From positions 1 to 64,000 of the forward strand of contig NAVB01000010.1 of the NCBI GenBank assembly GCA_002179805.1: a stretch of 64,000 nucleotides of DNA, given 5' to 3'. This stretch comes from Acanthamoeba lenticulata (taxonomy: Eukaryota > Discosea > Longamoebia > Acanthamoebidae). The position numbers were made by a program, and so were the translations under genes. Shown one piece after another: positions 1 to 11,800 of this stretch. Each line of letters begins with the position of its first letter. Within the stretch, counting starts at the first letter, position 1. The notes below the pieces were generated by a model. It did not search any database. It was not told where the DNA came from and worked only from the letters and a program-made list of their open reading frames with translations.

Positions 1-454
<454 letters not shown>

Positions 455-864
455 GCGACTACGTCGCCTTGAGTGGCACTTATGTATCATCAGAAGTCCT
501 CCCCAGTAAATACAACACCAACTTGTATACACAACTTTCGTTTTTTAAGTGGGCTCGCTTTCGTTCTTTCACCATCGCTTCCTTCTCTTTTCCCTCAACG
601 GCGAACCATCAAGCTCAGTTCGTGGTAGCGGATTGCAATGAGCTCTTTAGTTTTGGGCTTGGCTTCCTTCACGAGTTCAGTCTCACGGCTCGCGCCCTGT
701 TTTGATCGTCGCATTTCGTTCTTCTTCACGGCCAGAGCCAGAGCCAGAGGCCGTACAAGACATGTCCCCGCTTTTGTCGCTTCTCACCGCTTGCTCTTGT
801 TTGTCTGGCTTTCTTACTCTTCTCTACACTCACCATGGCAGGGCGAGGGCAACCACATATCAAC
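455..864. other. Spacer: actin 3' UTR and 5S upstream region
   Basis: About 410 bases with no convincing gene. It starts with the actin 3' UTR (T-rich from about 536) and then becomes mixed CT-rich DNA leading to the 5S gene at 865. Frames open here are short and have no recognisable protein character. Confidence 0.6.
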
Positions 865-983
865 GGATACGGCCATACTGCGCAGAAAGCACCGCTTCCC
901 ATCCGAACAGCGAAGTTAAGCTGCGCCAGGCGGTGTTAGTACTGGGGTGGGCGACCACCCGGGAATCCACCGTGTCGTATCCT
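865..983 (+). rRNA. 5S ribosomal RNA, copy 1
   Basis: A 119-base sequence beginning GGATACGGCCATACTGCGCA and ending GTGTCGTATCCT. The first and last bases pair (GGATACGG with the CGTATCC end) to form helix I; CCCATCCGAACAGCGAAGTTAAGC is interrupted here only by line length and corresponds to loops B and C, and the internal pol III promoter (A box near GAAGTTAAGC, C box near GGTGGGCGACC) is present. It agrees with the known Acanthamoeba 5S rRNA. A T-rich stretch at 986-989 follows and can act as the pol III stop. It is identical to the copy at 8513-8631. Confidence 0.96.
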
Positions 984-1029
984 CCTTTTGGCCCTGTCCT
1001 CCTTGCATCTTTTTTCTTTTGTGGCCCCC

Positions 1030-1097
1030 AGCAACGCCGCGGACGAGGCTCCTTTGGAGGGCCAGTCTTGAGCGACAAAAGACTTCGCGAGGTCGCA
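1030..1097 (+). repeat. 5S 3'-flanking repeat, copy 1
   Basis: A stretch from AGCAACGCC to GACTTCGCGAGGTCGCA that recurs, with small indels, at 8652-8705, at the same distance behind the second 5S gene. Shared words include GCCAGTC and AGCGACAAAAGACTTCGCGA. It shows that the two 5S genes were copied together with flank, not as bare genes. Confidence 0.85.
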
Positions 1098-1195
1098 GAG
1101 CGAAACACGGGTGGGAGTTTTCCTTTCCTGCGTCTGTTTCTCTCTCGCGCCACCTTTTTCTCTCGACTTGCTCCCGCGGGAGCAAAGAGAAGGCG

Positions 1196-3287
1196 ATGGA
1201 CCAGGACCATCAGTTCAGAGTGGCAGCCATTCGAACTGATGTTGCTGGATGGGGTCAAGCACAGCAGCATGGTCAAGACACGTCCTTTGAGTCACATGAC
1301 GGCAGTTATCAGCTCTCGATTCAATCTCTTGAGTCGGGCGTTGACTTAAAGGAGAAAGAGATTGGGGAAAAGAAGGCCCTTCTCGGACGCGAGCAGCACG
1401 CTTGCTTTGGTTTATGCGCCTATCTGCCCTATGTACCCAGACGCTACATCCTTGTCTTCCTCGGCTTCTTGGGTTTCATCTTTGTCTACGGTACGCTTCC
1501 TCAAAGATGACCTTTTTTCATTAATGAATCAACGCAAAATAACATGCTCGTTTGGGGACTGCAGCACTGCGGGCGATCCTGAGTGTGGCTGTGGTGAACA
1601 TGGAGAAGGAGTACAACTACTCGGCTTCGGAAAAGGGCCTTCTTCTTGCCGCCTTCTTCATCGGCTACTTGTTCCCACAAGTGCCTGGAGGATGGCTGGC
1701 ATCGACGATAGGCGCCAAGTGGGTCCTCGGTGGCGGCATGTTCATCTCAGGCACCTTCACTCTACTGTTGCCGATCGCCGCCGAGGTGTGTTTGTGTTGC
1801 AACTTTTGGGTCTGGAGTCTCTGTGCTCATGCACGCGCCGCGGCAGGTTCATCTCGCACTAGCCGTTGCGACCCGAATAGGCGTGGGTCTGGGCGAGGGC
1901 GTGTGCTTTCCTGCCATGCACGCCATGCTCTCCAGATGGGCACCGCCCCACGAGCGCTCTCGCATGGGCTCCCTCGTCTACTCTGGCGGCTACTTTGGTA
2001 TTTTTTATTTTATTAAATTTTAAAAAACAAGAGCCTTTATTTACGTTCAGTGATTAATCTCCTTTCCATCGATTTGGTCAGGAACTGTGATTGCATTCCC
2101 CGCGAGCACAGCGTTGGCAGACAGCTCGCTCGGGTGGACCAGCATCTTCTACGTGTTCGGCGGCGCAACCCTTGTTTGGGTCGTCCTGTGGTTGTTGATC
2201 GTGTCTAGCTCTCCCGCCAACCACTCCACCATATCCGAGAAGGTTTGTCTCATAGCACAGCTCTTGTGTGTGTTGCCATTTCTGATAATATGCTCTTTCC
2301 GCGCCACAGGAGCGGCGATATATCATCGACAGCCTGCCGCCGCCCACCAGCCTCTCGTTCCGTGACATTCCTTGGATGAAGGTGGCCCTGTGTTTGCCGT
2401 TCTGGGCGCTTTTCATCAACCACACCGCTGGCAACTGGGTAAGCAAAACTTGCTTGGTGGCAGACGCGCGAACCCACGCGCCCCTCTTAAAGAGGTCTTA
2501 AGGCTCACATGATCCTCTTATACTCTCCTTGATGTAGGCGTTCTACACGTTGCTCACGTGGCTTCCGACCTACATGAAGTACGTGCTCGACTTTGACGTA
2601 CACAAGGCCGGCTTTATTGCCGTTCTGCCTTACCTGGCCCTGACCATCATTGTCATCGTCACGGGCCTTGTTGCCGACCTCTTCATTGGTGCGTGTCACC
2701 CGCAACCTCGTAGTCACTTGGCAGCAAAATGGCATCTGACCCATTGTACTCCAGAGCGCAAGTGGCTCAGTGTCACGATCGTGCGGAAGATCTGTCAGGG
2801 ACTGGGCTTCTCGATCGCCGGTACGAGACCTTTCCTGTGGTATCATTTTTGTGAATCTTAATCCGTCTGTTTGTGGTTGCGCAGGGGCTGGGCTGGTGGC
2901 TGTGGGCTACGCTACGTCGGTGCCGATGGCGGTGGCCTTGATGACAATTGCTGGTGGTGCTGTGGGATTCACCATCTCGGGCTTCCAGGTCAACCATCTC
3001 GACATCGCGCCCAACTACGCCGGCATTCTCATGGGCATCACCAATTGCGGTACAGCGCCGCCATCAATGTCGTCGTGTCCTCTTCTGATGAATAGTTGTC
3101 CTGACTGTGCTTGTGGACAGCGGCGACGGTCCCGGGCATCGTGAGTCCCTACTTGACGGGCGTTATTCTTGGTGATGACCAGACGGATATCGAACGATGG
3201 CGCATCGTTTTCTTCATCTCTGCGGGGGTCTATGCCTTTGGCCTCGTCATCTGGTTGCTTTTTGCATCGGGCAAGAAGCAGCTCTAG
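1196..3287 (+). CDS. MFS transporter, SLC17 (anion:cation symporter) type
   Basis: Nine exons by my reading; firm edges are exon 1 1196-1490, exon 2 1565-1785, exon 3 from 1847, and stop TAG at 3285-3287. The protein is about 480 residues with roughly 12 membrane segments. SLC17-type features are the [13 protein letters not shown] stretch after TM1, [13 protein letters not shown] with the family's PGG in TM2, the [20 protein letters not shown] segment of TM4, and [18 protein letters not shown] near TM10, which is diagnostic for the family. Members carry phosphate, sialic acid, glutamate or other organic anions, driven by protons or sodium. The substrate here cannot be told. An N-terminal cytosolic stretch of about 75 residues precedes TM1. 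Start ATG 1196 is the first in frame that leads into it. Confidence 0.9.
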
Positions 3288-3539
3288 GTATCGAGAGGTA
3301 TTGGACGTGGAGCACTGGTCCTCCTGAGCAAGGATGCTCTGCAACGAGGTGGCGAACCTCACACAGCCGCGACACTGCGTTCGCCGCGGAACCCGCCTCT
3401 TCCTCAACCTCAGCGATCGCTCCTCGCTCTTGTCCACCTCTTCAATGCCAAGAAGAATGGATGGTGGTTGCGACATTCAGTGAAGAGAGTAAACTTTTTT
3501 TCGAATGATTATGCTGCTCTCTCTTTGCACACAAAAAAG

Positions 3540-5950
3540 ATGGAAACTGTGGTAGTGCAGGCTTCCGGGCCAGAGGGGCGCAATGTGCACGAGGCGGGGA
3601 TGCGAGAGCTGCTCATGCAACTTCACGCGGCAGCGGAGAAGGACGAGGCCAAGGACAAGCTGAACACAGTCGTACAAGCCCTGCGTACCATCCTTGCCGC
3701 CCTTTTCGATCCCAGCGGCAGTGCCGAGGAGCGGCACAAGAAGCGAGCGGCCTACCTTCAACTCGACTCGTCTGCGCAGGAGGTGGCCGACTTGTTGGCC
3801 CTTGGCATCGCTGCTCCGCTCAGGTCGGCCTCCTTAAAAAGCTTTTTTGTGGACCCGTACTCACACTACGCCCACAGGTTCCTCGAGTATGTCGGATACG
3901 AAGACACCGGCGAAGGTCTCGTGTTGAGGGATCCCGACGCCCCTGAGGCGGTCGAGCTGATTAAGCGTACGATACTTCGCCCTGCTCTTGCATTGCTTCA
4001 CTGGCGTTTCACCTTCATGTGCAGGTGGCTGGAAGGCGCTCGATTGGTTCGCCGAGCAGCAAGACACGAGTGAGACCAGCCGCCAGCGCCACAAAGCGTC
4101 GAGCGGACCGACCGCGTCGGTATGCCCCCTACCATGAGAAGCAGCTCCTTTGCGCGGGGGGGGGGGATGGGCTCATTCACAAGTTCTGCGCAGGACTTGA
4201 GCTCCACCATCCTGGACGCGAGGATCGGGGACCTCCTTGCCCGCCAAGCCACCGGCGCGCCTGAAGAAGGTAAGCCTGCCTGCACACCACCCACTCGCCC
4301 GCCATCGCTGTCCTCAACCAGCCGTGGCTCCGACTCTCTCTGGTGGCGCTTCATGTAGATCGGTGCGTCGGGGCCATGCTGGGCTGCATGATGGGCGATG
4401 CGCTTGGGGCTGGCGTTGAGGGCTACTCGTCCGAAGCAATCCACAAGATGTTCACAAAGACCGACGGGCGGTAAGCGTCCTCGCCGTGAATTGCCGGGTC
4501 CTCTTGGCCAATGACTGACATCACTTTGTCTGTGTGGTTGCCGCGTGTCAGAGCGCTGAGCTACATCAGCGCCACGCACATGGGCGTGCGCAAGCTCGGC
4601 CTACGCTACGGGATGTACACCGACGACACGCAGACGACCCTCGCCCTGGCGACGTCGCTCGTCGAACAACAGGGGCTCAACCCTGGCCACGCTGGTCTGC
4701 ATCCCGCCCCCTTTGGCCTCCCCTTGCCGCGTTTCCGCTGACGTCTGGTCTTGTGGCTGCCCAGCGCTTCGCTACTACCAGTTCTTTAGCACTTCGCCGC
4801 AGCGAGGCTACCCACCGACCGCGCAGGCCGTGCTCAAGGCCGTTGGCGTTGACGTACGGCGCTCAGCCAATGGCTCCAGAATTGATTGTTCATTTTCATT
4901 TTCTTTTCTGGACGCGCAGGGCGCTGACTTTCGCAAGACGGGCACAATCGCGTTCCCCGACGGCTCGTTTGCTAACGGAGGCGCGATGCGCATCTCCCCC
5001 GTGGGCTTGGCCTTTAGGAACGCCTCGCCGACGGAGCTCCGGGAGGCCGTGCGTTGGGCCATCATCTCCTCTCACGTGCACGCGCAGGCCATCGACGGGG
5101 CCTACCTTCAGGTCCGCGTCCTCGAGTTCATCACTCTCATCTCCACTACCGTTGATTCTGAAACGATCGTGCGATCAGGCTCGTTCGGTGGCGATGTTCA
5201 CGCACATGTCCGACGAGCAGCGAAACGCGTTTGATCCCAGGGCCTACCTCATGACGATGAAAAAGGCGGCGTCCACTCTGCCCATGAAGCGCCGCATCAC
5301 CGCCCTCCTGGGCAAGCTCGACGACGTGCTCGCGGGCAAGCAAGTGAACGACATGGTCGATGTGCTGGACGAAATCGTGGAAGATGACTTCCAGATCAAG
5401 GCCGTCGACGCCATGGCCGTGGTGCTCTGGGCAGGTAAGCGCCAGCACGTCCCTCAAACATCCCCCCCCAAGAGCCGCTGCTCGCCCACTGGCTCATGCG
5501 CGCCTCCTCTCGACATCACGCTACTATCAATCACCAGTGGCGCGCTATTGGCGTGATCCGGCCGACTGCGTCATCCGCACCGTGGGCTTTGGCGGCGACA
5601 CCGACACCACCGCTTCTATGGTACGGCCTCGAATCACAAATGCCACGCGGAGCAAAGCAGAGCTGAGCTGCGTGCGAAACCACAACCCTAGGTCGGGGCA
5701 ATCATGGGCGCCATGCACGGTACGAGCTGGATGCCCCAGCACTGGTATGACAACCTGGAGAACGGCGAATACGGCCGAGACTACTGCGTCCGGATCGCGA
5801 GGTAAGGCTCGAGCGTAGCACGCAACCCAGCGCCTTCATGGTCTCACGCCAACACACACACACACACCACTTGTCTCGTGCAGGGGCCTGGCGGCGCTGG
5901 ACCTGCACCAGGTGAAGGGCCAAGACGAACACTCGGCAGAGTGGGTGTAA
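3540..5950 (+). CDS. ADP-ribosylglycohydrolase with N-terminal PUB-like domain
   Basis: Starts at ATG 3540 after an A-rich leader and ends in TAA 5948-5950; about ten exons. Residues 25-140 or so resemble the PUB/PUG domain (LRTILAALFDP near the start, FLEYVGYEDTGEGLVLRDPD after the first intron), a module known to bind the tail of the p97/VCP ATPase. After a linker comes an ADP-ribosylglycohydrolase (ARH/DraG) fold: GAMLGCMMGDALG, YTDDTQTTLALATSL (metal-binding TDDT), NGGAMRISPVGL, and FGGDTDTTASMVGAIMGA (second metal motif DTDTT). The catalytic residues expected for the Mg-dependent family are all there, so it should remove ADP-ribose from proteins or hydrolyse related linkages. It is closest in style to ARH3-like enzymes. 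The fusion, if the gene model is right, would link ADP-ribose removal to p97. The ARH call is firm; the PUB call is an inference from pattern. Confidence 0.88.
5852..5867. repeat. (AC)n microsatellite
   Basis: A pure AC dinucleotide run inside an intron of the ADP-ribosylglycohydrolase gene, just before the last exon. Confidence 0.9.
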
Positions 5951-6016
5951 TCACGATCTGGCTTCCCATGAAGAACGTTGCCACGTTTATTTGACGCCTC
6001 GGAAGGGCCGGACCAC

Positions 6017-7529
6017 TCAAGCAAACTGCTTCTCGCGGCCGTGGGGCGAAGTGAAGTCGATCTCGGGACCGGCGGGCACGATGCCCAGCGGGTTGATGCG
6101 CGCGTGGCTGCCAAAGTAGTGCTCCTTGATGTGCACCAGGTTGACCGTCTGCGCCCCACCACCACCAACGCCGCGTGAGCCTCTTGCTGTTCACTCATGT
6201 GTATGTCCATGAATGCTGCTTACCTCGGCCACGCCGGGCCACTGGTAGACGTCGCGCGTGTAGCCCCACAGGTTGGGATAGTCGACGATGCGCTTCTTGT
6301 TGGTCTTGAAGTGCACTAGTGATGGTGATGACGACAGAGTTCCATGCATGAGTCACCCAGTAAGTGCAGAGAAGGAGAGAGAGAGAGAAAGAGACATACA
6401 GACGTAGACGGGATCGAAGCGCACGAGCGTCACGAACAGTCGGATGTCGGCCTCTGCCACCATGATGGACCACCACTGGGTGAGAAAGAGAAGAAGCAGG
6501 GAACGAGAGCACTAGAGCACACCGTTAGGCTTGTTGCCGCCGAGGAAGCGCGTCTTGGCAAACTTTTCCTCGGCCTCGTCGAGTGTAGCGAACAACACCT
6601 GGAAGGCCTCCTCGTCTATGCACATCACATTGTTGAGTTAAAAAATTTATGAAATATTCAAAACAAAAAATAAAAACGAAGCAAAGGACGTACAGGCCGC
6701 CTGCGACGTGGCGAAGCCGCACTTGTAGACGCCGTTGTTGATGGTCTCGTACATCCACGTGTTGAGGGCGTCGATCTCGTCTCGCTGCTCGGCCGGGCAC
6801 AGGTCCACCTCTGGGTGCTTGGCAAAGGCGTTGAACTCGGTGTTGAACATGCGGATGATCTCCGAGCTCTCGTTGTTGACGATCTTCTTGGTCTGCGAGT
6901 CCCACAGCACGGGCACCGTGTAGCGGTCGGCGTACTCCGGGTTGTCCAGCTCGTAGAGCTCGCGCATGGATTTGACTCCGTTGAGGCCATCGTTGCACTT
7001 GACCCCGCCGATCACGTCGTCGCTGAAAATCCAGCTCTTGGCACCCGTCGGCTCGTCTACCACACCCCAACGCTGCAGTCGTTCGAACAGAGCGGGTCAG
7101 CAACCGAGCAGCAAACGACGCGCAGAAAGAGCGAGGGCGCACCGGCGCGACAGTGTGGACAGGGATGGCGTCCTGCAGGCCCTTGAGGCTGCGGAAGGCC
7201 AGGCAGCGCGACGCCCACGGGCACGCGTAGGACACGTACAGGTGGTACCTGGCGCAAAAGGGGGGTGGATATAAATCAAAAATGAGCCCAAACAGGTGAA
7301 GAGGGGTTGCTCTAGAGCACAAGGCTGGGGTACCTGCCGGGCTCGGCCTTGAAGCCAGAGCTGCCGTCAGCGGTCACCTTGTTGCGGAACGTGGTGGGCT
7401 TCCTGGTATTGTTCGCGATGCGAGTTATGACGGGGCGGACCCAGCGAGAGCAAGGGGAGGGGCGAGGTACCGGACAAAGTGGCCAGTCTTGTTATTTTCG
7501 TCGAGTGAGTTGAACGTGCGCTGCGCCAT
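6017..7529 (-). CDS. Glutathionyl-hydroquinone reductase (Xi-class GST, ECM4-like)
   Basis: Starts at 7529 (MAQRTFNSLDENNKTGHFVR) and stops at 6017-6019; about eight exons. The N-terminal thioredoxin half has GRYHLYVSYACPWASR, where the Cys of CPWA is the catalytic cysteine of Xi-class enzymes, followed by RSLKGLQDAIPVHTV. The helical C-terminal half has VPVLWDSQTKKIVNNESSEI, INNGVYKCGFATSQ, RFLGGNKP, ADIRLFVTLVRFDPVY, YPNLWGYTRDVYQWPGV and the end motif HYFGSHARINPLGIVPAGP. These enzymes reduce glutathionyl-hydroquinones and repair quinone adducts with glutathione in the cytosol. Length and order match the family. It is convergent with the preceding gene (66 bp between stop codons). Confidence 0.95.
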
Positions 7530-7727
7530 TGTTTGCAAGGTTTTTGATCTAGATGTGAAGTGGCTGCAATCGGCGGCAGTGTTTCTTTTGTCCCCTTGGC
7601 TCTCGGCGAGGCCCGGGACTTCTCGGCACCCTTCCCGGGAATGAACTAGTTAACAGGAATGGAAGACCATTTGCGGCATCTTAAATATGCATATTTGGTC
7701 GCAAAGAGGCAGAGAGCATCTTTGGTT

Positions 7728-8426
7728 TCACTCAGGGCAGTCGTTTGCGCTCACCCACTCGAGCACCTTTACATGACCGCCGAGAGATGCGCGCTTGCAG
7801 GTCTCCCGCTTGTCCCACGGGCAGCCATTGGCCCGCGCCCACTGCAGCACGTGCAGGTGACCTCCCCAGGCCGCCCAGCTGCAGGTCCACTCGTCCCACG
7901 GGCAGCCGTTGGCCCGCGCCCACTGAAGCACCTCCAGATGGCCTCCTAGAGCTGCATCCGCGCATGTGTCCCTGTTCCACGGGCAGCCGTTGGCCCGCGC
8001 CCATTCGAGGACGTCGAGGTGGCCCATCAATGCCGCATTGGCGCAGGTCAAGGGATCCCAAGCGCAGCCAGCGCGACGAGCCCACTGAAGCACCGAAAGC
8101 CAGCCCTTTCTTGCCAGCTGCGCGGCAAATGGACTGCCTCCTCTTACTTTTACACTTCTTACGAAGCTGTCCAGCGTGGTGATCTGGTGTTCTTCCAGGA
8201 GTTGAGCCGCGGAGTGGTGCTGCTGGAGGGCATCGACCCATGTGCGGCACACTGCGCGGCAGGCAGGAAGGGTGTGAGGCTGCACAAAGGCGAAGATGCA
8301 CGCGAGGAGCTCCACCATGAGGTCACCCATGCCGACTGTCCGTGCGCTGCCTCCTCCTTCGATCGCGTTCGGCAAAGAAGCTCTCGTGTTCAGACTTGTC
8401 TTGTGCGACTTCTCTTCTTCCTCCAT
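7728..8426 (-). CDS. F-box-like protein with ANGCPW ankyrin-type repeats
   Basis: A single-exon gene read from ATG 8426 (MEEEEKSHK); an in-frame ATG at 8471 would add 15 residues. The N-terminal part (MGDLMVELLACIFAFVQPHT, then CRAVCRTW) looks like an F-box. From about residue 125 there are four or five repeats of about 27 residues with the consensus GHLxVLQWARANGCPWDxxTC, a degenerate ankyrin-like unit known from Acanthamoeba, oomycetes and amoeba-infecting giant viruses. F-box proteins usually present substrates to SCF ubiquitin ligases; the repeats would be the substrate side. The last repeat is cut (ANDCPE then stop). A decayed relative lies at 61285-61640. Function beyond this is unknown. 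Confidence 0.82.
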   Translation of the reverse strand: MEEEEKSHKTSLNTRASLPNAIEGGGSARTVGMGDLMVELLACIFAFVQPHTLPACRAVCRTWVDALQQHHSAAQLLEEHQITTLDSFVRSVKVRGGSPFAAQLARKGWLSVLQWARRAGCAWDPLTCANAALMGHLDVLEWARANGCPWNRDTCADAALGGHLEVLQWARANGCPWDEWTCSWAAWGGHLHVLQWARANGCPWDKRETCKRASLGGHVKVLEWVSANDCPE

Positions 8427-8512
8427 CACCGATTTGTTGTGGTGTTTTTTTTTATGCTGAATTAATATCAAGGGCAGGCGTACTGGTTAATGGGCTAACA
8501 GTAGCGGTTGAT

Positions 8513-8631
8513 GGATACGGCCATACTGCGCAGAAAGCACCGCTTCCCATCCGAACAGCGAAGTTAAGCTGCGCCAGGCGGTGTTAGTACTGGGGTGGGC
8601 GACCACCCGGGAATCCACCGTGTCGTATCCT
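8513..8631 (+). rRNA. 5S ribosomal RNA, copy 2
   Basis: Identical over all 119 bases to the copy at 865-983, same strand, 7648 bases away. The end is followed by CCTCCTTTTTT (T run 8637-8642), a stronger pol III terminator than copy 1. It lies 86 bases upstream of, and divergent from, the F-box gene start. Confidence 0.96.
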
Positions 8632-8651
8632 CCTCCTTTTTTATGTCCACC

Positions 8652-8725
8652 AGCAACGCCTCCTTGGGAGGCCAGTCAAGCGACAAAAGACTTCGCGAGG
8701 TCGCATCGTCGTATCCTCCTTTCTT
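8652..8725 (+). repeat. 5S 3'-flanking repeat, copy 2, with a duplicated 5S tail
   Basis: 8652-8705 matches 1030-1097 (AGCAACGCC ... GAGGTCGCA), with a deletion of about 14 bases relative to copy 1. Directly after it, 8706-8725 repeats the 5S 3' end and its flank (TCGTCGTATCCTCCTTTC), so a short tail of a 5S gene has been copied again. This looks like the scar of unequal exchange or slippage. Confidence 0.75.
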
Positions 8726-8833
8726 TTGTATCTCTCCTTCCTCTTTGCCTTTTTCGTTACAATTAATTGTTGTGGCTCCATCAAAGAGGTTAAATCAATT
8801 ATAAAGATCCTTGTTGCAAGCGGAGTATGGAAC

Positions 8834-11800
8834 TCACCGCCCAAACCCAACACCAGCGGCCAGCAGGGGTCGTTCGGGGTCTTCTTCGTCACTGGCGCTA
8901 TGATGACGATTGATAGCTTGATGGTTATAATGGCCACCATCGCCGTCGTTTTCGTTCTTCTTGCCGGCGTCATCAAGGCCCTCCTCGTGGAAGCTGAGGG
9001 GCACGATGTCGCGTCCGCGCGCGTCCCACAAGTGGAAGTCATCATCGTCATGGTCGGGCTCCTGTCCAACGGAGATGAGCGCCACTTGGTCACCCTTCTC
9101 CTCCAGGTCGGCGTGATAGAACGGCGCCAGCTCGGGCTGCCGGTAGGCGTTCAGGGTCTGCAACATCATCAACATCATCACCATTCAATTAATTAATTAA
9201 TTAATTAATTCCGTTGTGTCAGCTGAGGGAGGGGATTGGAGAAAGGCGCGTACGTAGGGGGTGTCCATGAGGCGCGTGCGAACGCCGTCAATGGGGCCGA
9301 AGCGCGCGGCTGTCGAGAACTTGCGCTGGACAAAGATCCAGAAGGCGCCCGACATCAGCGGCAGCGTCAGCAGACCTCCGCTCTCTGCGTGTGCAAGTTG
9401 TGTGAATGAGTTATGTGTGTGCTCTTGTCCTCTGCGGCTGAGGGGAAGAACGAACCGCCGTAGCCCTTGGCCGCGAGGACGCCCGCCATGGTGAGTTGGA
9501 AGAGCACAAGGGCAGTCATGATCTGGTGGTAGATGCTGTGCCACAAGATGCCGCCTGACTCGTAGCGCGCTCGATACACGTGGATGATGTTGTACCGGTG
9601 CGCTGTTAAACACCAGTTAATATTAATAGTGGACAACAAGACAAAAAACAAAATTGAAAAAATGTAAAAAAAAAACAAAAACAAAAACAAAAACATAAAC
9701 AAAAACACAAGAGTGAGTACCTAGGAATGCAAAGAAGAAGTAGATGATGCCAAAGAAGGCGATAGCGGGCGCCATGACGCTGAAGATGAGCACCACGGAG
9801 AAGATCAGCACGTCCATCGATACATGGTCCGCGTAGTCGAACTGGCGCGGCTGCCTGATCTCCTGCCGCTGTTGGTTGGCCCGTCAGAAAAAGGAACACT
9901 AAGGGAGGAGCAAGAGGAGGAAGATGGCGTACCTCTTCGGCCGTGCGCCCGCGAAGCCAAAGCCAAAAGAGTCGGCTGTAGAGCTTGAAGAAGGCCGAGT
10001 AGCGGATCAGCTTGAACGGCGCACGGCCAAGACCTAGTAAAATAAAAATAAATAATAATTATAATTATTAGAAATAATAAGAAATAATTTCAATTTTTAG
10101 ATTCGTTTCAACGAAGAGGAAGATGAGGACACGGACCTACGACGAGGATGTAATTGATGAAAAAGATGGACTGCTGAGGCAAGGATGACGCGAGCAGGTC
10201 GATAAGGTCAGGCGGACGCGAGAGGACCATCTTGAGGACCTTGAAAATGGAGCCACCGATGACGGAGACCAGAAGCAAGTTGAAGACCTGGTAAGCCCAG
10301 TGAGCCTGCAGGACGGTGCGCTCCTTCTTCTCCAGGTCGTGCCAGCCGCAGAGCTCCACAAACTTGCGGATGATCTCGATGGTGATGTCGTTGAAGATGA
10401 AGAGGATGAACGAAGGGAGGAAGCCCTCGACGAAGCCGATCAGGCTCGGCGCGGCTTCGATCACCGACTCGAGCCACTTGAAGTGGTGCACCTGGGCCAA
10501 GCTGTGGATGTTGGCCAGACCGACGATGAAGAGGACCGGCACCGACCAGAAGAAGATGAAGAGAAACATCAACACGCCCGCAAGCAAGCCGCGCAGGATG
10601 TGCTGCGTCTTGCTCACGTGCAGGTTGGACCACAGCACGGCCCCCGGCGGCGGCGCCATGCTCACGCTGCGTCATGTGCGTGTTCGGTGGCCACCGTCAG
10701 AGTTGAGTTACGATAAATATAAATGAATTAATAAATAAATAAAGGTAGAGATCTGTGTGGGCCGTACTGCAGCTTGTCCGGGTTCGCAAGAGTGTGAATG
10801 CAGGCGATGCGCGTCGGAAACATCGAGTTGAACGTCACATAGCCGACTGTTTGTGGCGTAGCGTTAACGTCGTGAGCTGGATGGGCGATTGCGGGGAAAA
10901 TGGAGTGGAAGGGCGTACCGCTGGTCTTCTTGAGCTTGGCTTCGGCGTTGGCCTGAAGCGCATAGATCCGCTCCTCCACTTGATCGAGCTTGTGTGTGTA
11001 GCGACTGACGGCGTCCACCTATATACGCAGTTGCAATTGATCACTGGCGCTGTCAGGCCAAGAAAAGCGTTTCAATTGAGTACGCAGAGTGGAGAAGGAG
11101 GTCGACCTTGGGTCCTACGAGTCCGCCGAGCGAAATACGGCGACCAAAGAGCTTCCAGCCGATCCGCGTGTGCTGGCGGTGGCCCGTGCGCTTCTCGGCG
11201 TACTGGACGGCCTTGAGCTGGAACTTGATGGCCCGCCGCTTGGCCAGCAGCGCGTCGATCTCCCTGGTGTCCCCACGGCAGTGAGCGAAAGTGAGCCCGG
11301 GCAGGACGCTCTTGCACAAGCTTATACGAGCTTGGCCAAGGGAGACAGAGGCGCACCGGGCATCGTAGGGGATCTGCACGTCAACGACGCGCTCGGGGTA
11401 GTTCTCCTCGAACCAGCGCCGCAGCGCCTCTCGACTACGCATACGCTTGGGGATCTCCTCACATATGAGCGTGTAGTTGTTGATGTGCTGCATGACGACC
11501 ATGATCACCGGAGTAAGCAACAAATTGTTAAACTCGACCGATGTTACGTAAAGTTTGGAGGAAGCAGTTACCTCTTTCGAGTTGAGGTGCGCGATGCGGT
11601 CGCGATAGTAGATGCGATAGATGTAGAAGACGAGGCCGTAGACGAGCAGCGAGTAGAGGACCGTGACAGCGATGTGAGCGATGAGGCGCGGGTCTCGCGA
11701 ACCGATGTTGCCCATGGTCAGAAGGCCCATGCCCGTGGCGTGCGCGTAGTCGCCGGTCAGGTTGAGTGGTAGTAACAGGGGCAGCCCGAGAAGCGACATG

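Noticed and set aside
4143..4200. A G10 run as a possible frameshift in the ADP-ribosylglycohydrolase gene
   Set aside because: It lies in an intron between two well-placed exons, so it does not affect the protein.
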